Shown here piece by piece: positions 1-11,061 of a stretch of 14,313 bases of DNA. Both the position numbers and the translations under genes were made by a program. Location: NCBI GenBank assembly GCA_001414345.1, contig LLCB01000652.1:1-14313 (forward strand). Direction: 5' to 3'. Each line of letters begins with the position of its first letter. Positions within the stretch are counted from its first letter, which is position 1. Source of the stretch: Hymenoscyphus infarciens. Lineage: Eukaryota > Ascomycota > Leotiomycetes > Helotiales > Helotiaceae. The notes under the pieces were generated by a model. That model saw only the letters and a program-made list of their open reading frames with translations, did no database searches and was not told where the DNA came from.

Positions 1-148
1 TAAGAGAAAGAGAGTTATAATAAAAAAGATAAAAGATAAAAGAAGAATATCTTTAAATAAAAATATAAAAATAAAAATTTAGATAATATAGTAAAAAAGA
101 GAAAAAGTTCTTATACTAGAATTATAGAAATAATAGAGTACGTTTTAT

Positions 149-184
149 ACTATAATAAGTTCTAATACTATAATAAGTTCTAAT
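149..184. repeat. 18-bp direct duplication
   Basis: Two perfect head-to-tail copies of actataataagttctaat lie at 149-166 and 167-184, with a partial third copy starting at 185. The third copy diverges into the right arm of the adjoining inverted repeat. Confidence 0.8.
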
Positions 185-196
185 ACTAGAACTTAT
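173..196. repeat. 10-bp inverted repeat, 4-base loop
   Basis: Arms at 173-182 (ataagttcta) and 187-196 (tagaacttat) are perfectly complementary around a four-base loop. The left arm lies inside the second copy of the 18-bp duplication. No function is evident. Confidence 0.75.
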
Positions 197-2222
197 ATTA
201 TTTATAATAAAGTCTACTATTAGTTCTCTTACTCTAGTTATAACTTATATAATAATAGTCTTACTTAATCTCTTATTATACTCTCTTTTAGATATAGTTA
301 ATTACTATGCTACTAACTTTCTGAATATTATTATAAAAACTAATAAAACCTTCTTAAATAACGTTTTTAGTAATATTATAACTATTTCTTTATATACTAA
401 TAAGTCTTTAAATCCCTTATAGGTTTCTGTTTCTTATTACTCTCTACTAGTTCTCTTATAAACTATTAAAACTTAAAGGATAATTAGATTATTTATAAAC
501 GAATATACTCTATCTAAAGTTAAAGAAATTAATTAACTATAATTTATAGATACTATAGAAGAGTAGAGTTATATATACTTTAGCCTAATATATTACTTAC
601 TCTCTTATTCCTATTATAATACTAAATACTTAAGATAATAAGATAAATAACTATATCTAGGAAATTATTATTTAAAGAAAGCTTACTACTACTAGTATAA
701 TACTAACCTAAGAGTAGGATTACTTTATTATATAACTACTGCTTTTATATAATATAGACTCTAATTAGATTTAAATTAAGATATAAAATAAGGCTAGAAA
801 GGATAGAAGGTTTTATAAGAAAAAGATAAAGGTATTTTTCTAATAAAAGAAGCTTTAATATAAAAAGGATTACTATAATAGATTAATAGTTTTATTAGAA
901 TAAGAAGAATATAATAATAGTATTAATCTTTCTTAAAAAGAGTAGTATTAGAATACTTTATCTTACTATCTTTATAAAATAATACTTAAGACTACTTTAT
1001 AGTAATTATTATTTCTAAGATAATCTTATAATAAGTTCTATTTCTAAGATAACCTTAGTTATTTAAAGATACTCTAAAATATTAGGATATTAGGAAGATA
1101 GTTATAAGGAATAGATATATATTTCTATAGATTTATAGTAAATTATAATATAACTTACGCTTTCCTAGTAGTCTAGGTAGATTAGGTTTCTTACTACCTT
1201 TTCTCTATCTTTATTATTCTAATCTAATAAATACTAGAATTATTATAATATAAGAACTATTAAGAAATTAAGAAACTAAGCTTAGATAAGCCTCTATATC
1301 TTATTATAATCTTAGACTTATATTAGATAAATAAAGTATATTAAAGCTAGAGATAACTAAATCTAGAAAGAGCGTGTATATAGTATTATTACTACTATAT
1401 ATATAAGCTCTCTATATTATAGAACATTTAAATTTAGCTAGAGTATAGTTTTCTTTATTTTTACTTTTATATTAATTATCTTAGTACTTCTTATAATAGA
1501 TAGAGTAAAAGTTTAATTATTATCTTAGTACTAGGCTTTCTAGAGTATTAATAAGACTTAATATATAGATAACTTAATAGATTACTCTTAATACTATACT
1601 AATACTATAGAGAGAAATAAGTATAAGAAGGTTAGAACACTCTCTACTAACTTACTAGAAGCCTTACTAATAAATTTATATAAAGACCTATACTTACTTA
1701 GTAGTATTATAGTAGAGATTATAGAAAAGATAGCCTACTAAGTCTTAAGGAGACTATATAAATTAAGAAGAGTAAAAAGTAAATATAAGTAACTAGGAGT
1801 AATAATTATTAAGAGCTTAATAATAGAGGGTTAGATAATACTAGTATTAGTAAGAGTATATCTTAAGAATAAAGATTAATATAGTTTCTACTTTACTCTT
1901 AATACTTGATCTCCTCTTACTATACTACTATATTATACTCTAATAAATACGACTTACTTAATTACTCCTCTTTTAAAGTATTATAGGCATTCTCTATATC
2001 TATCTCTTATTTTAATAATCTTAACACCTACGATTTAGACTCTCTCTCTTATAACTAGGCCTCTTATAATTATAACTCTTATAACTACTACTTAATTAAT
2101 TAACTCTTTATATTAATTAATTAAGACCTTAAATTCTAAGCTATAAATAACCTTATTATAGTAAGTTATATTAACTCTTTAAAGTAGAAACTTATAAAAC
2201 ATATACTAAAACGTGTTATTAT

Positions 2223-2306
2223 AGTTACTATAGATACCTAATATAACGAAGTTAAGGTTACTAAAGTTACTATAAGTATCTAGTATACTAAAGTAACTAA
2301 AGTTAC
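2223..2306 (+). repeat. Diverged 42-bp tandem duplication
   Basis: Two 42-bp units (2223-2264 and 2265-2306) both begin agttactata and match at roughly two thirds of positions. The period equals 14 codons, and both copies keep the relic A frame, giving Val-Thr-Ile...Lys-Val-Thr-like peptides. This suggests an old in-frame duplication inside a coding sequence. Confidence 0.65.
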
Positions 2307-3837
2307 ACCTTCCTCTTTCTAAGCTTCTAATAATATATCTTAACTTCTTAACTATATATATATTTTATAGAGAAATAGCTATAATCTAAACTCTTAATCT
2401 AAGTATTACTAGCTAGAATACTTAGATTTTAATTTATCCTTTAATCTCTTATTACTACTACTATACTATAATAGTATCTCTACCTTTCTATTAATATTAA
2501 AAGTAAAGCTTAGTATAAATATACTTATAAGAGTAATTCTTTCCTTATAAGATTAATAACTAACTTAGTATAAGCTTCTCTTATAAAACGTAATCTCTCT
2601 AAATTAAGGAAATAAATAAAATAAATATTAGCTAAACGTATTATACCTTCCTAAGCTATCTTACTTCTCTCTTATATTCCTAGCTTTATAAGTACTCTTA
2701 AGCTTCTTAATATTAGCTTCTTATATATATTAGATACTTCTATCTTAGTACTATCTAGTATTTATACTTAAAATAATAAACGCTTCTTCTACTCTCTAAG
2801 GTCTTATAACTAGGCTAAATAATAACGTTTAGCTAATATAAAATAGGATTTTTTCTACTAAAGATAGAGGAAACGTTGTTTAGTATAGTAAGAAAATATA
2901 TATAATATAGGCTTATATTTATAATATTTTCTAAGAATTAAGTATTCTAGAGATAATACTAGATACTATAAAAAGTATAAGAAAAGAACTTAATAATAGT
3001 ATTAGATAGAATAAATTAACTATAATAATTAAAGATAGGTAGGTAATAGTTCTAGATACTTAAAAGATTTATATAAAGAGGGTTAATATTATAGAAAAGC
3101 ACCTTAGATAGTAGAGTATTACTTAGATAGTTAATTAATAATAGCTTAATAGTTCTAAGGTAGTACTATAATACTCTAAAACTAGATATAATTTGTTTAA
3201 AAATGTTAAGAAGTTATAAAAGCTTAAAGTAATAAGTCTATAATATAATATTTTTATAGAATATATATTTAAACGTTTTATATAAAGTATTAATAACTAC
3301 TATCTTAAGGTATTTAAGAACTTAAATATAAGTAAATATATAGCTATAGTAAAAGTCCTTCTTATATTTATAAATAAAAAATAGAAATTATATAGCTAAT
3401 AAGAAGAGGATAGAAAGCTTTAATATTAAAAAGCTAGTATTAGTATAGCTTATTATAAATATAGTATCTTATTATAGCTATAAATATAAATACTTAAAAT
3501 CTCTACTATATTCTCTATCCTTTCTACTAAGTATTATTATAATATTGTTTTTAGTATTTTTATTTTATCTAAGTTAGTAATAATTACTATTTACTAGAAA
3601 GGAGATAATAAAGTACCTACTTATAAGCTTTCTTACTTGCTTTTCTATACGCTATTATCTATTTTCTATAAAGCTAATCTTTATTATTATAATATTAAGA
3701 CTAAATCTAGTATAATAAACTTTTTTAAGAAATATTAGTATATTTTAAACTAGGCTATTAAGTTTAAGCTATTTCTTAATAATCTCTTAGATTATGTTCT
3801 TTTAAAAAGGATTATTACTAAAGGTTATAAGTAAGCT

Positions 3838-3942
3838 AGATCTCTATCTAGATCTTATAGTAGATCTTATAGTAGTAAATCTCGTAGTAGATCTTATACT
3901 AGATCTTATACTAGATCTTATACTAGATCTTATACTAGAGCT
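3838..3942 (+). repeat. 12-bp tandem repeat coding RSYT (RS-like tract)
   Basis: Four perfect copies of agatcttatact occupy 3889-3936, preceded by degenerate copies from 3838. In the relic A frame they read Arg-Ser-Tyr-Thr, with upstream Arg-Ser-Tyr-Ser and Ser-Arg-Ser variants. TAT may be a RIP product of CAT, so some Tyr positions could have been His. The tract looks like a low-complexity, positively charged RS-type linker or tail. Confidence 0.75.
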
Positions 3943-4752
3943 AATAATCTCTTTATTACTAAGGCCTCTAATAATAATACTAATATAATAACTATAGGAA
4001 TACATACGCTTATAACTACTTTATCTACCTTTATATCTACTATTAGTAATATATAACTTAAAGGTCTAATACTTTAAAGTTTATATAGTTTTCTTACTTA
4101 TAAATTTAGTTAATTCTTCTTAGATCTACTCTAAATCCCTTATTAATCTAGTAACTTCTCTTCTAATTTACTTAAGAGACCTAGTATTATAAGAACTATA
4201 AGCTTACCTATATCTCTAAGTTAAACTTATAAATGTCTTAGGATTTTATTATTCTAAGAAGTTTCTAGTTAGCTAGTAAATCTAGTTAAGAAGTAACTTT
4301 TACTCTTCTCTTTTCTTTTTCTATACTTATTATTTTACTCTAAGGTTTTCTAAGATCTTAGAGGAGATATATTAGATATATAGAATTTTTTATTTAGTTA
4401 CTTTTTTATAACTAAGAGATATAAGGTTATAAATTACCTAGATTTAATATAGATAGATAATAATTAAGTAAGGTTAATAATTATAGTATATAAATAGCCT
4501 TATAAAATAAAATTAAAAGTTATTTACTTCTCTTTTATAAGATAGTAAATAGTTTAAGTCTAATAATCTAAATAATAGTATATTATATTTTTAAAAAGCA
4601 CGATATTTAGCTCTCTAAGTAAAAGAATAGAGCCTCTTACTTAGAGTTATAATATAAATTTAATAATCTTTAGTATTAGGCTTAAATCTCTTATATAGGT
4701 AATTAGCTATATATATCTAGAAGAATAGAATAAAGGTATTATTATCTTTATT

Positions 4753-4789
4753 AATATAACCTAGTCTCTTAAGAAGACTAGGTTATATT
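4753..4789. repeat. Perfect 15-bp hairpin between converging relics
   Basis: Arms 4753-4767 (aatataacctagtct) and 4775-4789 (agactaggttatatt) are exactly complementary around the seven-base loop cttaaga, and a run of T extends from 4788 to 4793. It lies at the end of relic A and about 180 bp before the end of relic B. The shape imitates a bacterial terminator, but the DNA is fungal, so a different role is more likely: the edge of a small inverted element, or a palindrome within a 3' region. RIP treats both strands alike, so perfect arms can stay perfect after mutation. Confidence 0.8.
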
Positions 4790-4799
4790 TTTTCTTATT

Positions 4800-4965
4800 A
4801 ATATATAGAGGTAGCTATTAATATAGATAATTATAATTAAAGCTTATTTATTTTATATATTTTTATTTCTTCCTAGTATTTATCTTAATTAAAATTTTAT
4901 AATTATATATATTATAACTTTTTTATATTATATTTAGTTATAGTTAATTCTATATATATAGTATA
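4800..4965. other. Very AT-rich spacer between relics A and B
   Basis: The region is almost pure A/T with repeated TATATA and TTTTTATAT strings and hardly any C or G. No frame is supportable on either strand. It fits a shared 3' intergenic spacer between two convergent genes. Confidence 0.5.
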
Positions 4966-5459
4966 GTATAAGTAGGATAATAATAGATAAGATAGGGTAT
5001 ATAGTAGGTAGTAGAGTTAGTAGTAAGACTTAGGATTATTAGAGAAATTAGTACTAAATAGTATAAATTATACTTAATTTTCTCCTAAATTCTATAAATA
5101 GTTACTTATTTCCTTTCTCTTATTATTCTTCTTTCTAGTTTAATTTTCTTTAGAAAAAAATTATAAGCTTCTTTACTAATATACTAGTATATATCCTCTC
5201 TTATATTTCTAGAGATAGTTTTATTTTTATCTAATAATAAGATAAAATAGATTTAATATCTAGTCTACTTCTACTATATATTAATTTAATACTCTTTACT
5301 TTTAGAACCTATTACTAAGTTCCTTATTAAAGAAGTTTTTAGTATAAACTTAAAGTAGCTATATTAAAGCTAGAGAGTAGTTATATATTAATATCTTTTT
5401 ACTAGTCTTTATAGTTTAATTTTAATAATAGTAAAACCTTTCTTCTAGTTATACTAGAA

Positions 5460-5538
5460 GTAGTAGTATTAGTGTTATTAGTAGTATTAGTATTATTAGT
5501 ATTATTAGTGTTATTAGTGTTATTAGTAGTATTAGTAG
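5460..5538 (-). repeat. ATTAGT-type microsatellite, a former Gln/His tract
   Basis: The + strand shows attagt and gttattagt repeats. On the - strand, in the relic B frame, the tract reads TAA-TAA-CAC and TAA-TAA-TAC, which is Gln-Gln-His if TAA was CAA and TAC was CAC. Three CAC codons survive unmutated, so this tract holds three of the few remaining TG/CA sites in the region. Confidence 0.7.
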
Positions 5539-6615
5539 CTATAATATAGAGGCTAAACTTCGATAAATGTCTTTATATAGCTAGTAGTTAAGTATTATCT
5601 ATTATAAACTCTCTAGTTATTATAAGTAAATAGAAGACCTTTAGTTTATATCTTACTTTATCTACTATATTCTTAAAATCCTATTTAATAGCTATATAAA
5701 GAACTCTAGTCTTATTAATATCTTTATATTAACTATTATTAATAATATAATATATTATTTTATAACTATACTTTACTAGAATATTTATCTATTTCTTTTA
5801 GCTAATATCTTATAAGTAGGAATTTTCTTCTTATCTAATTATTAATAAATACTTAAGCTTTAGTAATAATTTTATTTCTATAATTCTTAAGTAGCTTTCT
5901 TTAATTACTAATCTCTATTTTAAGGTTCTTATTTATATTAGCTATATTATATAATATTATATACTTATTCTAAGCTTCTTATTTTAATTCCTTTTATGTA
6001 TTCTTACTAAGTTATCTATATATTTTATATATTTATATAATACTATAACTACTAGTAAATCGATTATTAGGATCCTTCTTCTTAATCTTTTTATACTAAT
6101 CTAGAATCTTATTATTTATTCTTTCTTAGAATAAATCCTATATAGATTAATACTATATAGTAGAGGACTAAAATAGTAATATAGTTTTCTTAACATAGTC
6201 TAATACTAGATTAAGTTTTACTTTATTTCCTCTATCTCCTCTCTCTTTTCTTTTAGAATTAATAATTTTAAAGAGTATAGTTTTAAATTCCTAAGTTAAT
6301 TTATTAAGTTAAGTTTTAACTTTAGAACTTAAATTAGTTCTAATTAGTTAGTTATCTATTAGCTTTAAATATCTTAAATTAGAAGTACTATAATATTAAT
6401 TTTCTTAATAAAGTATTCTACTATCTCTATTATTATCCTTTATAATTATATAATTCTAACTAGTTATCTTTTATATAATATACTCTTTTTAATTAATTAT
6501 TAAAAGAATATCTTACTATAAGGAGGTCTATTATACTATATTCTAGCTTATAAGCTCTTCTAGATTAATTTAAGTAGAAGGATTTTAATAAGTTATATTC
6601 TTTAATATAGAATTA

Positions 6616-6700
6616 GATTTAATAATAGGAGGCTTAATAGTAGTAAGCTTAATAGTAGTAGGCTTAATAGTAGTAGGCTCGATAATAGTAGGCTATATTA
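6616..6700 (-). repeat. 15-bp tandem repeat coding PTTIK
   Basis: Units of 15 bp (ggcttaatagtagta on the + strand) are seen at 6631-6645, 6646-6660, 6661-6675 and 6676-6690, with weaker copies on both sides. In the relic B frame each reads Pro-Thr-Thr-Ile-Lys or a variant with Glu or Leu. A Pro/Thr repeat of this kind is typical of an extended linker between domains. Confidence 0.75.
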
Positions 6701-7082
6701 GATTAGACTTAATATTATTTAAAAATATAAGACGATTCTCTTATTCTTATTTAATATAATCTAGGTTTAGCTAGGTAAGATCTAGCTATATAGAGACGTA
6801 ATACTATCTTTTAGTCTTTTTATTAGATAGACGGTTTTTCTCTATTAAGCAGATTCTCTTCTTCTCTTAGTAAGACTTTTTTAAGTAAATATTAGCTAAC
6901 TACTTATTATTATTAATTTTTAAGAATATAAACTTAAAGTAGAACTACTTATATTAATAGTAGAAGGAATATAAGTAGCTATTATTTAATTCTTTTATAT
7001 TAATAAAGAGCTTGTTATTAATCTGTTTACGGTTTAGCTTAACTTATTTAGATAGTTTTATATTAGAATAAGTAGGTGTAGG

Positions 7083-7130
7083 TTTAGCTAAGTATTTAGC
7101 TAAGTATTTAACTAAGTATTTAGCTAAGTA
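7083..7130 (-). repeat. 12-bp tandem repeat coding YLAK
   Basis: Four units tttagctaagta (7083-7094, 7095-7106, 7107-7118 with one change, 7119-7130). On the - strand in the relic B frame they read Tyr-Leu-Ala-Lys, with one Val for Ala. Confidence 0.8.
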
Positions 7131-7216
7131 TTAGAAGTGCTTTTAGTTAAGAATAGGATTTAAATATTAGATTAATTATTTAACTAATTAATTCTTAGAA
7201 TAATTCTTATTACTTT

Positions 7217-7248
7217 AATTAGCTTTATAATTAGCTTTATAATTAGCT
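7217..7248 (-). repeat. 12-bp tandem repeat coding ANYK
   Basis: Two perfect copies of aattagctttat (7217-7228, 7229-7240) and a partial third. In the relic B frame on the - strand they read Ala-Asn-Tyr-Lys, placing this repeat near the N-terminal side of relic B, about 90 bases upstream of the YLAK repeat. Confidence 0.75.
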
Positions 7249-7499
7249 CTTAGATTTATTCTATGTTTAGTTAATAGAATATGAATTTTAAATAAAATTA
7301 AAGTTATTTTAGTAGAGTAATATAGTTTAAATAAGAAGTATAAGAATATTTAAAATAAGATCTAGTCTCTATTCTTTATAATATTACTTATACTTAATAC
7401 ATTTAGCCTAGTACACGTTTAATACTAACTTAGTTATAGGCGTAAAAACCTACTCTAAGAAGGGTAAGACTTAGCTAATATAGATATTAGAATATCTTT

Positions 7500-7680
7500 A
7501 TAGTATCTTTTAATTATTAAATATTAAAGTTTATAATATTATATATTATTCTTTATATTATAATAACTCTATATTAGTTATTATTATTCTCTATAATAAA
7601 TACCTCCTTTTTTAGTTAAAGTATATTTATTAAAGACTTATTTATATTCTATTTAATTACTACTCTACTTTACGCCTTTC
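7500..7680. other. AT-rich spacer between divergent relics B and C
   Basis: The probable 5' ends of relics B and C face away from each other here. Neither frame is well supported: stops rise to four or five per 20 codons in the relic B frame upstream of about 7560. A shared promoter region would be expected here in the ancestor, but no element can be identified. The ATG at 7780 is not in the relic C frame. Confidence 0.4.
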
Positions 7681-9744
7681 TTTAAAACTACTATAAATAA
7701 GATTATATAATAGTTTATAATTATCTTAAACTATTAACTAATATTAGTTTATACTAAATAATTAATATTTAGCTATAAGATGAAAAATTATAATATATTT
7801 AGAAATTCTTAAAAGGTTTAAAAGAATATAAGAAGGTTATAGCTAAGGTTAAAAGTATATCTTTTAAAGTAAATAGTATTTACTAGATTAAGATAAATCA
7901 AATAGCTTAATATTTCTTACTCTCTCTTATATAATAATATATTATATTTTATATATAAAAGTATAATATTATTAAGAAGAGTAGTAAATAAAACTAGGAG
8001 TATATAAATAATTTATATAAAGAGCTTTAAGTAAGATACTCTACTTTAAAGAATCTTTATTTAAAGTTTATATAATTATATTAATAAAAGATTAATAACT
8101 TTATTAAATTAAAAGCTTAAAAATTAAATAAAGTAAAATTATTTAAGCTTAATAAAAGAGAGATTAAATAGGCTTCTTCTATAACCTTATAGCTAGACTT
8201 CTTTTAAGATAGTAAGACTAATATATCTATACTTATACTCGACTAACTACTAAAGCTAGAAGAACTTTATATTACTAGTACTACTCTCTCTTAATTACTA
8301 GCTTAGAAGAAGATCTCTTTTAATTTAATTAAAACTCTATATCTATACTCTAAGAGTATTTAGTATAATAAACTACTTAAGTACCTTCTTAAGTACTTAT
8401 CCTCTTCTAAAACCGAATTAGTATTCTAAAACGAACTAAATTTTCTACTAACTATTAATAACTCTCTATAAAATTAGGCTAGAGATTATATACTAGAAAG
8501 AGAATAAGAAAAAGCGATTCTATAAATTAATTATAAGTATTATAGAATAGTAAAAAGGTTAATTACTAATTAAGAATAATAGTTATTATTAAAGAAGGAT
8601 AGCTTAAAAGATAAGATAAAGCTTATATTTAACTCTTTTAATATTATACTAAAATTTATCTTAAGATATTAGTATTTACTACTACTAAATCTACTTAGTA
8701 TTTACTAATAAATAAAGATACTTATTAATTTATTTTAATTTAAGAAAAATATATATTTATAAGTATTATAAATATATAAAGGAATAATAAGTACTAATAA
8801 TTTTAAAGATAAGTGTATATATTTAAAAGATTTATTACTAAGTTTAGATAAGACTACTTTTTATAATATAAGGCTTACTTAGACTAATACTTAGAAGTAG
8901 AAATTTAGAAATAGAAGAATAAAACCCTAGATATATATTAGTAAATAAACTAATACTTTACTTCTTACCTTTAGTATAGAGTATTATATAGTAGTATTAT
9001 CTAGCTATACTATATTATACTAGGTAAATATAAAGGATAAAGATATCTATACTCTCTTATTCTTATAATTACTATCTTTAAGTTTAATAATAACTTAAAC
9101 TCTATATAGACTACTATTTTAATACTTTTTTAGAGATATTAGTATCTTTTAAAGCTTATTATTATAGTTATTATTATTAATATTAAACTTATACTTATAT
9201 TTAAGCTTTAAAGTTTCTTACTACTCCTTTTTTAGCTTTAGATTAGAAAAAATAAAATAAAGAAAAACCTTATATAATAGAACTCTAGCTATTTTTAGAT
9301 TTCTAGCTTAGCCTTATTATAAAACTTCTTAAGCTATTTACTATTAGTAAAAGAATAGAAATAAAGATTATTTAAATTATTCTTATTATAGAAATATAGT
9401 TATAAGTTACTTTATATTATAAAATATCTTTATAATATATAGCTACTACTTTAAGACTATACTATTCTTTTTTAGTCTTAAATATTAGTATAATAAAGCC
9501 TCTTATCTCTTAATAATAGCTTATAACTATATAAAGTATTTAAAAATAGTATTAAATTTAGACTAAGACTTAATAAGAAAGATTTCTTTTAGAAAGAACT
9601 AAAGCTAAGTCTCTTCTTAGATAGTAAAATATTCTTATTTAAAAAGAACACTATCTAAGCTTATATTAGCTAGTATATAAGTAAGAAGTAGTTTATTAAC
9701 TATATTAAATTTATTTAATTAAAACCTAGATAAGCTAGATATAG

Positions 9745-9814
9745 AGTTCTTATCTACTATATTACTATTATTATAGTAGAAGTAAGATATAGTAGATATA
9801 TTATAGTAAGAACT
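9745..9814. repeat. Nested inverted repeats inside relic C
   Basis: Perfect 11-bp arms lie at 9751-9761 (tatctactata) and 9788-9798 (tatagtagata). An outer pair agttctta at 9745-9752 and taagaact at 9807-9814 encloses them, so the 70-bp stretch can fold in two overlapping ways. It may be chance in such low-complexity DNA, or the scar of a small inverted element. Confidence 0.5.
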
Positions 9815-9910
9815 AAATTAAATTATAATAAAAGCTAGCTTATAACTTTATAATAATATATTAATAAGGCTTTAAGTTATAAAGACATAATAAGTAGTAA
9901 TATAAGAATA

Positions 9911-10037
9911 AGAGTATATAAGGTTAGAAGATTAAGAGTATATAAGATTAGAAGATTAAGAGTATATAAGATTAGAAGGTTAAGAGTATATAAGGTTAGA
10001 AGGTTAAGAGTATATAAGGTTAAGAGTATATAAAGAT
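9911..10037 (+). repeat. 24-bp tandem repeat coding an octapeptide
   Basis: Four complete 24-bp units begin agagtatataag at 9911, 9935, 9959 and 9983. A shortened 16-bp unit follows at 10007, and a further partial unit at 10023. Units differ only by A/G changes, as expected of RIP acting unevenly on recent copies. In the relic C frame the unit encodes Glu-Tyr-Ile-Arg-Leu-Glu-Asp/Gly-Gln. The 16-bp unit breaks the period and would shift the frame for any downstream copy. Confidence 0.8.
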
Positions 10038-11061
10038 ATTAGAAATAAGGTTTTAAAAAGAGCTTATAAAGAGGTAGATGCTAAAGGTAATAGTAATAGT
10101 ATTAAAGAAGAATAGTAGATATTATAGGTTAAAGAATATTTAAAAAGCTATTTATAGAGTAGTAATAGTAGTTATTATATTAAAGTTAAAGTTAAAGTTA
10201 AAGTAGATAGTAAAGTTAATAAAGACTTATAGTAGAGGCCTTTACTAAGACTTTATAATATAAGGAATTTCTTTATATAATTATAGTTTTATCTTTCTTT
10301 ATATATTACTCTTTTAGAATTAGCTTAAGTTTATAAATCTTCTACTTTATTAGTTATATTCTAAACTTATAGACTTTTAAAAAGGTTATAAATATCTTTA
10401 AAATACTCTTTATAAGCTTTATAGTTTACTCTACCTTTACTATTATCTTTATTATTACTTAGATTAAACTATAAAGACTCTAATTTAGAGTTATTAGATA
10501 TAAATCTTATATCTTATATTAGATTTAATAAATAAATAAGTAAAATAATTAAAAAGAATCTAGATAAAATATTATAGTTTTAAAAAACGTCTAAATATAT
10601 TAGCTTTTAGTTTAATTATATATTAAAGATATAAATACTTATAGATACTTTTAAGATTGTTTTTAAGATTTAAATTCTTAATCTTATTATAGTAATTAAT
10701 TAGAGATTTAGCTATAAAGACTCGTTTAATAATATATATATACTAAAGACAAATCTCTTATTAAGTCTAGAATTAATATAAAGATATTAAGAGAGCTTAA
10801 AGTATATTAATTATCTAGTTTATTATATAATACTATTTAGAAATTAAGATATTAACCTCTTTTATAGCTCTTTTAAACTTTAATAATATATTAATACTAT
10901 ATAAAATTATAATATTATCTATAAAGCTTATATAGTTAGTTATAAAAGATAATCGATTACTTAGATTTTCTTTATAAGAAATTTCTTAAGCTAGTCTTTC
11001 TCTATCTAAGACTAGTCTTAAAGTAAAGATAGAGGAATATTATAAATAAGACTCTATAAAT

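Larger units (their letters stand above)
1..300. other. Left flank without a supportable gene
   Basis: No reading frame here is convincing on either strand. Positions 1-120 are strongly A-rich with many AAAGA and AAATA runs. Positions 149-200 hold a short direct duplication and an inverted repeat, described separately. Positions 181-300 have frequent stops in the + frame used by the downstream relic. It could be the 5' non-coding side of relic A, or unrelated decayed DNA. Confidence 0.5.
421..4800 (+). pseudogene. Relic A: decayed long coding tract with RS-like repeats
   Basis: In the + frame beginning at positions 1 mod 3, a protein-like track runs for about 1,450 codons when TAA/TAG are read as former Gln/Trp codons. 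It is clearest at 3601-3837, where this frame has 3 stops against 4 and about 16 in the other two. Acidic, basic and hydrophobic residues are mixed as in a globular protein over about 1450-3830. An Arg/Ser/Tyr-rich repeat follows (3838-3942), then another mixed segment to about 4750. A 42-bp duplication at 2223-2306 keeps the frame. A rare in-frame ATG at 307 could be near the original start, but a TGA follows within six codons. I recognise no family and cannot see helicase, reverse transcriptase or transposase motifs with confidence. It may be more than one gene, or contain introns. It converges on relic B at 4800-4965. Confidence 0.42.
4965..7500 (-). pseudogene. Relic B: decayed long coding tract rich in peptide repeats
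   Basis: On the - strand, in the phase whose codons cover + triplets starting at multiples of 3, a coherent track of roughly 840 codons runs from about 7500 down to 4965. Stops are few in places, for example three in 80 codons at 4983-5222. From the N-terminal side it shows an A-N-Y-K repeat (7217-7248), a Y-L-A-K repeat (7083-7130), a mixed domain with Lys/Arg and aromatic residues (about 6720-7080), a Pro/Thr repeat (6616-6700), a long charged, probably helical part (about 5760-6600), a Gln/His tract (5460-5538) and a charged C-terminal part. Five repeats falling in one frame over more than 1.7 kb is the main reason for the call. Family and start codon are unknown. A stop-rich stretch at 5703-5760 could be an intron, a break or a Gln-rich segment. 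Confidence 0.48.
7680..10490 (+). pseudogene. Relic C: decayed long coding tract with octapeptide repeat
   Basis: In the + frame whose codons start at multiples of 3, a protein-like track runs about 930 codons if TAA/TAG are read as former Gln/Trp. Positions 7803-8640 are rich in Lys, Glu, Leu and Ile in helix-like spacing, including an Arg-Asp-Tyr-Ile-Leu-Glu-Arg-Glu segment near 8481-8507. Positions 9183-9242 and 9363-9482 have no stop in this frame, 60 codons in all. A 24-bp repeat (9911-10037) adds an eight-residue Glu-Tyr-Ile-Arg-Leu-Glu-type repeat, followed by an acidic/basic segment and a short Lys-Val repeat at 10185-10207. The antisense frame has many more stops in sampled lines (5 against 1 at 8823-8882). 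The start is uncertain between about 7560 and 7803, and the end is ambiguous because relic D is readable from about 10500 on the other strand. No family recognised. Confidence 0.42.

Noticed and set aside
400..425. Tc1/mariner-like motif (Leu-Asn-Pro near 405-420)
   Set aside because: Only a few matching codons, no surrounding transposase signature, and in a different frame from relic A.
4753..4793. Bacterial intrinsic terminator
   Set aside because: Stem plus T-run fits the shape, but RIP shows the DNA is from a filamentous fungus and the stem is AT-rich.
7780..7812. ATG at 7780 as start of relic C
   Set aside because: It lies in a different frame from the coherent track and meets a stop after ten codons; ATG is too rare here to use as a start marker.
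421..11000. LTR retrotransposon with gag and pol
   Set aside because: I looked for reverse transcriptase, integrase and zinc-knuckle patterns, allowing His/Cys to become Tyr, and found nothing I could defend. Relics on alternating strands do not fit, and I saw no long direct terminal repeats.
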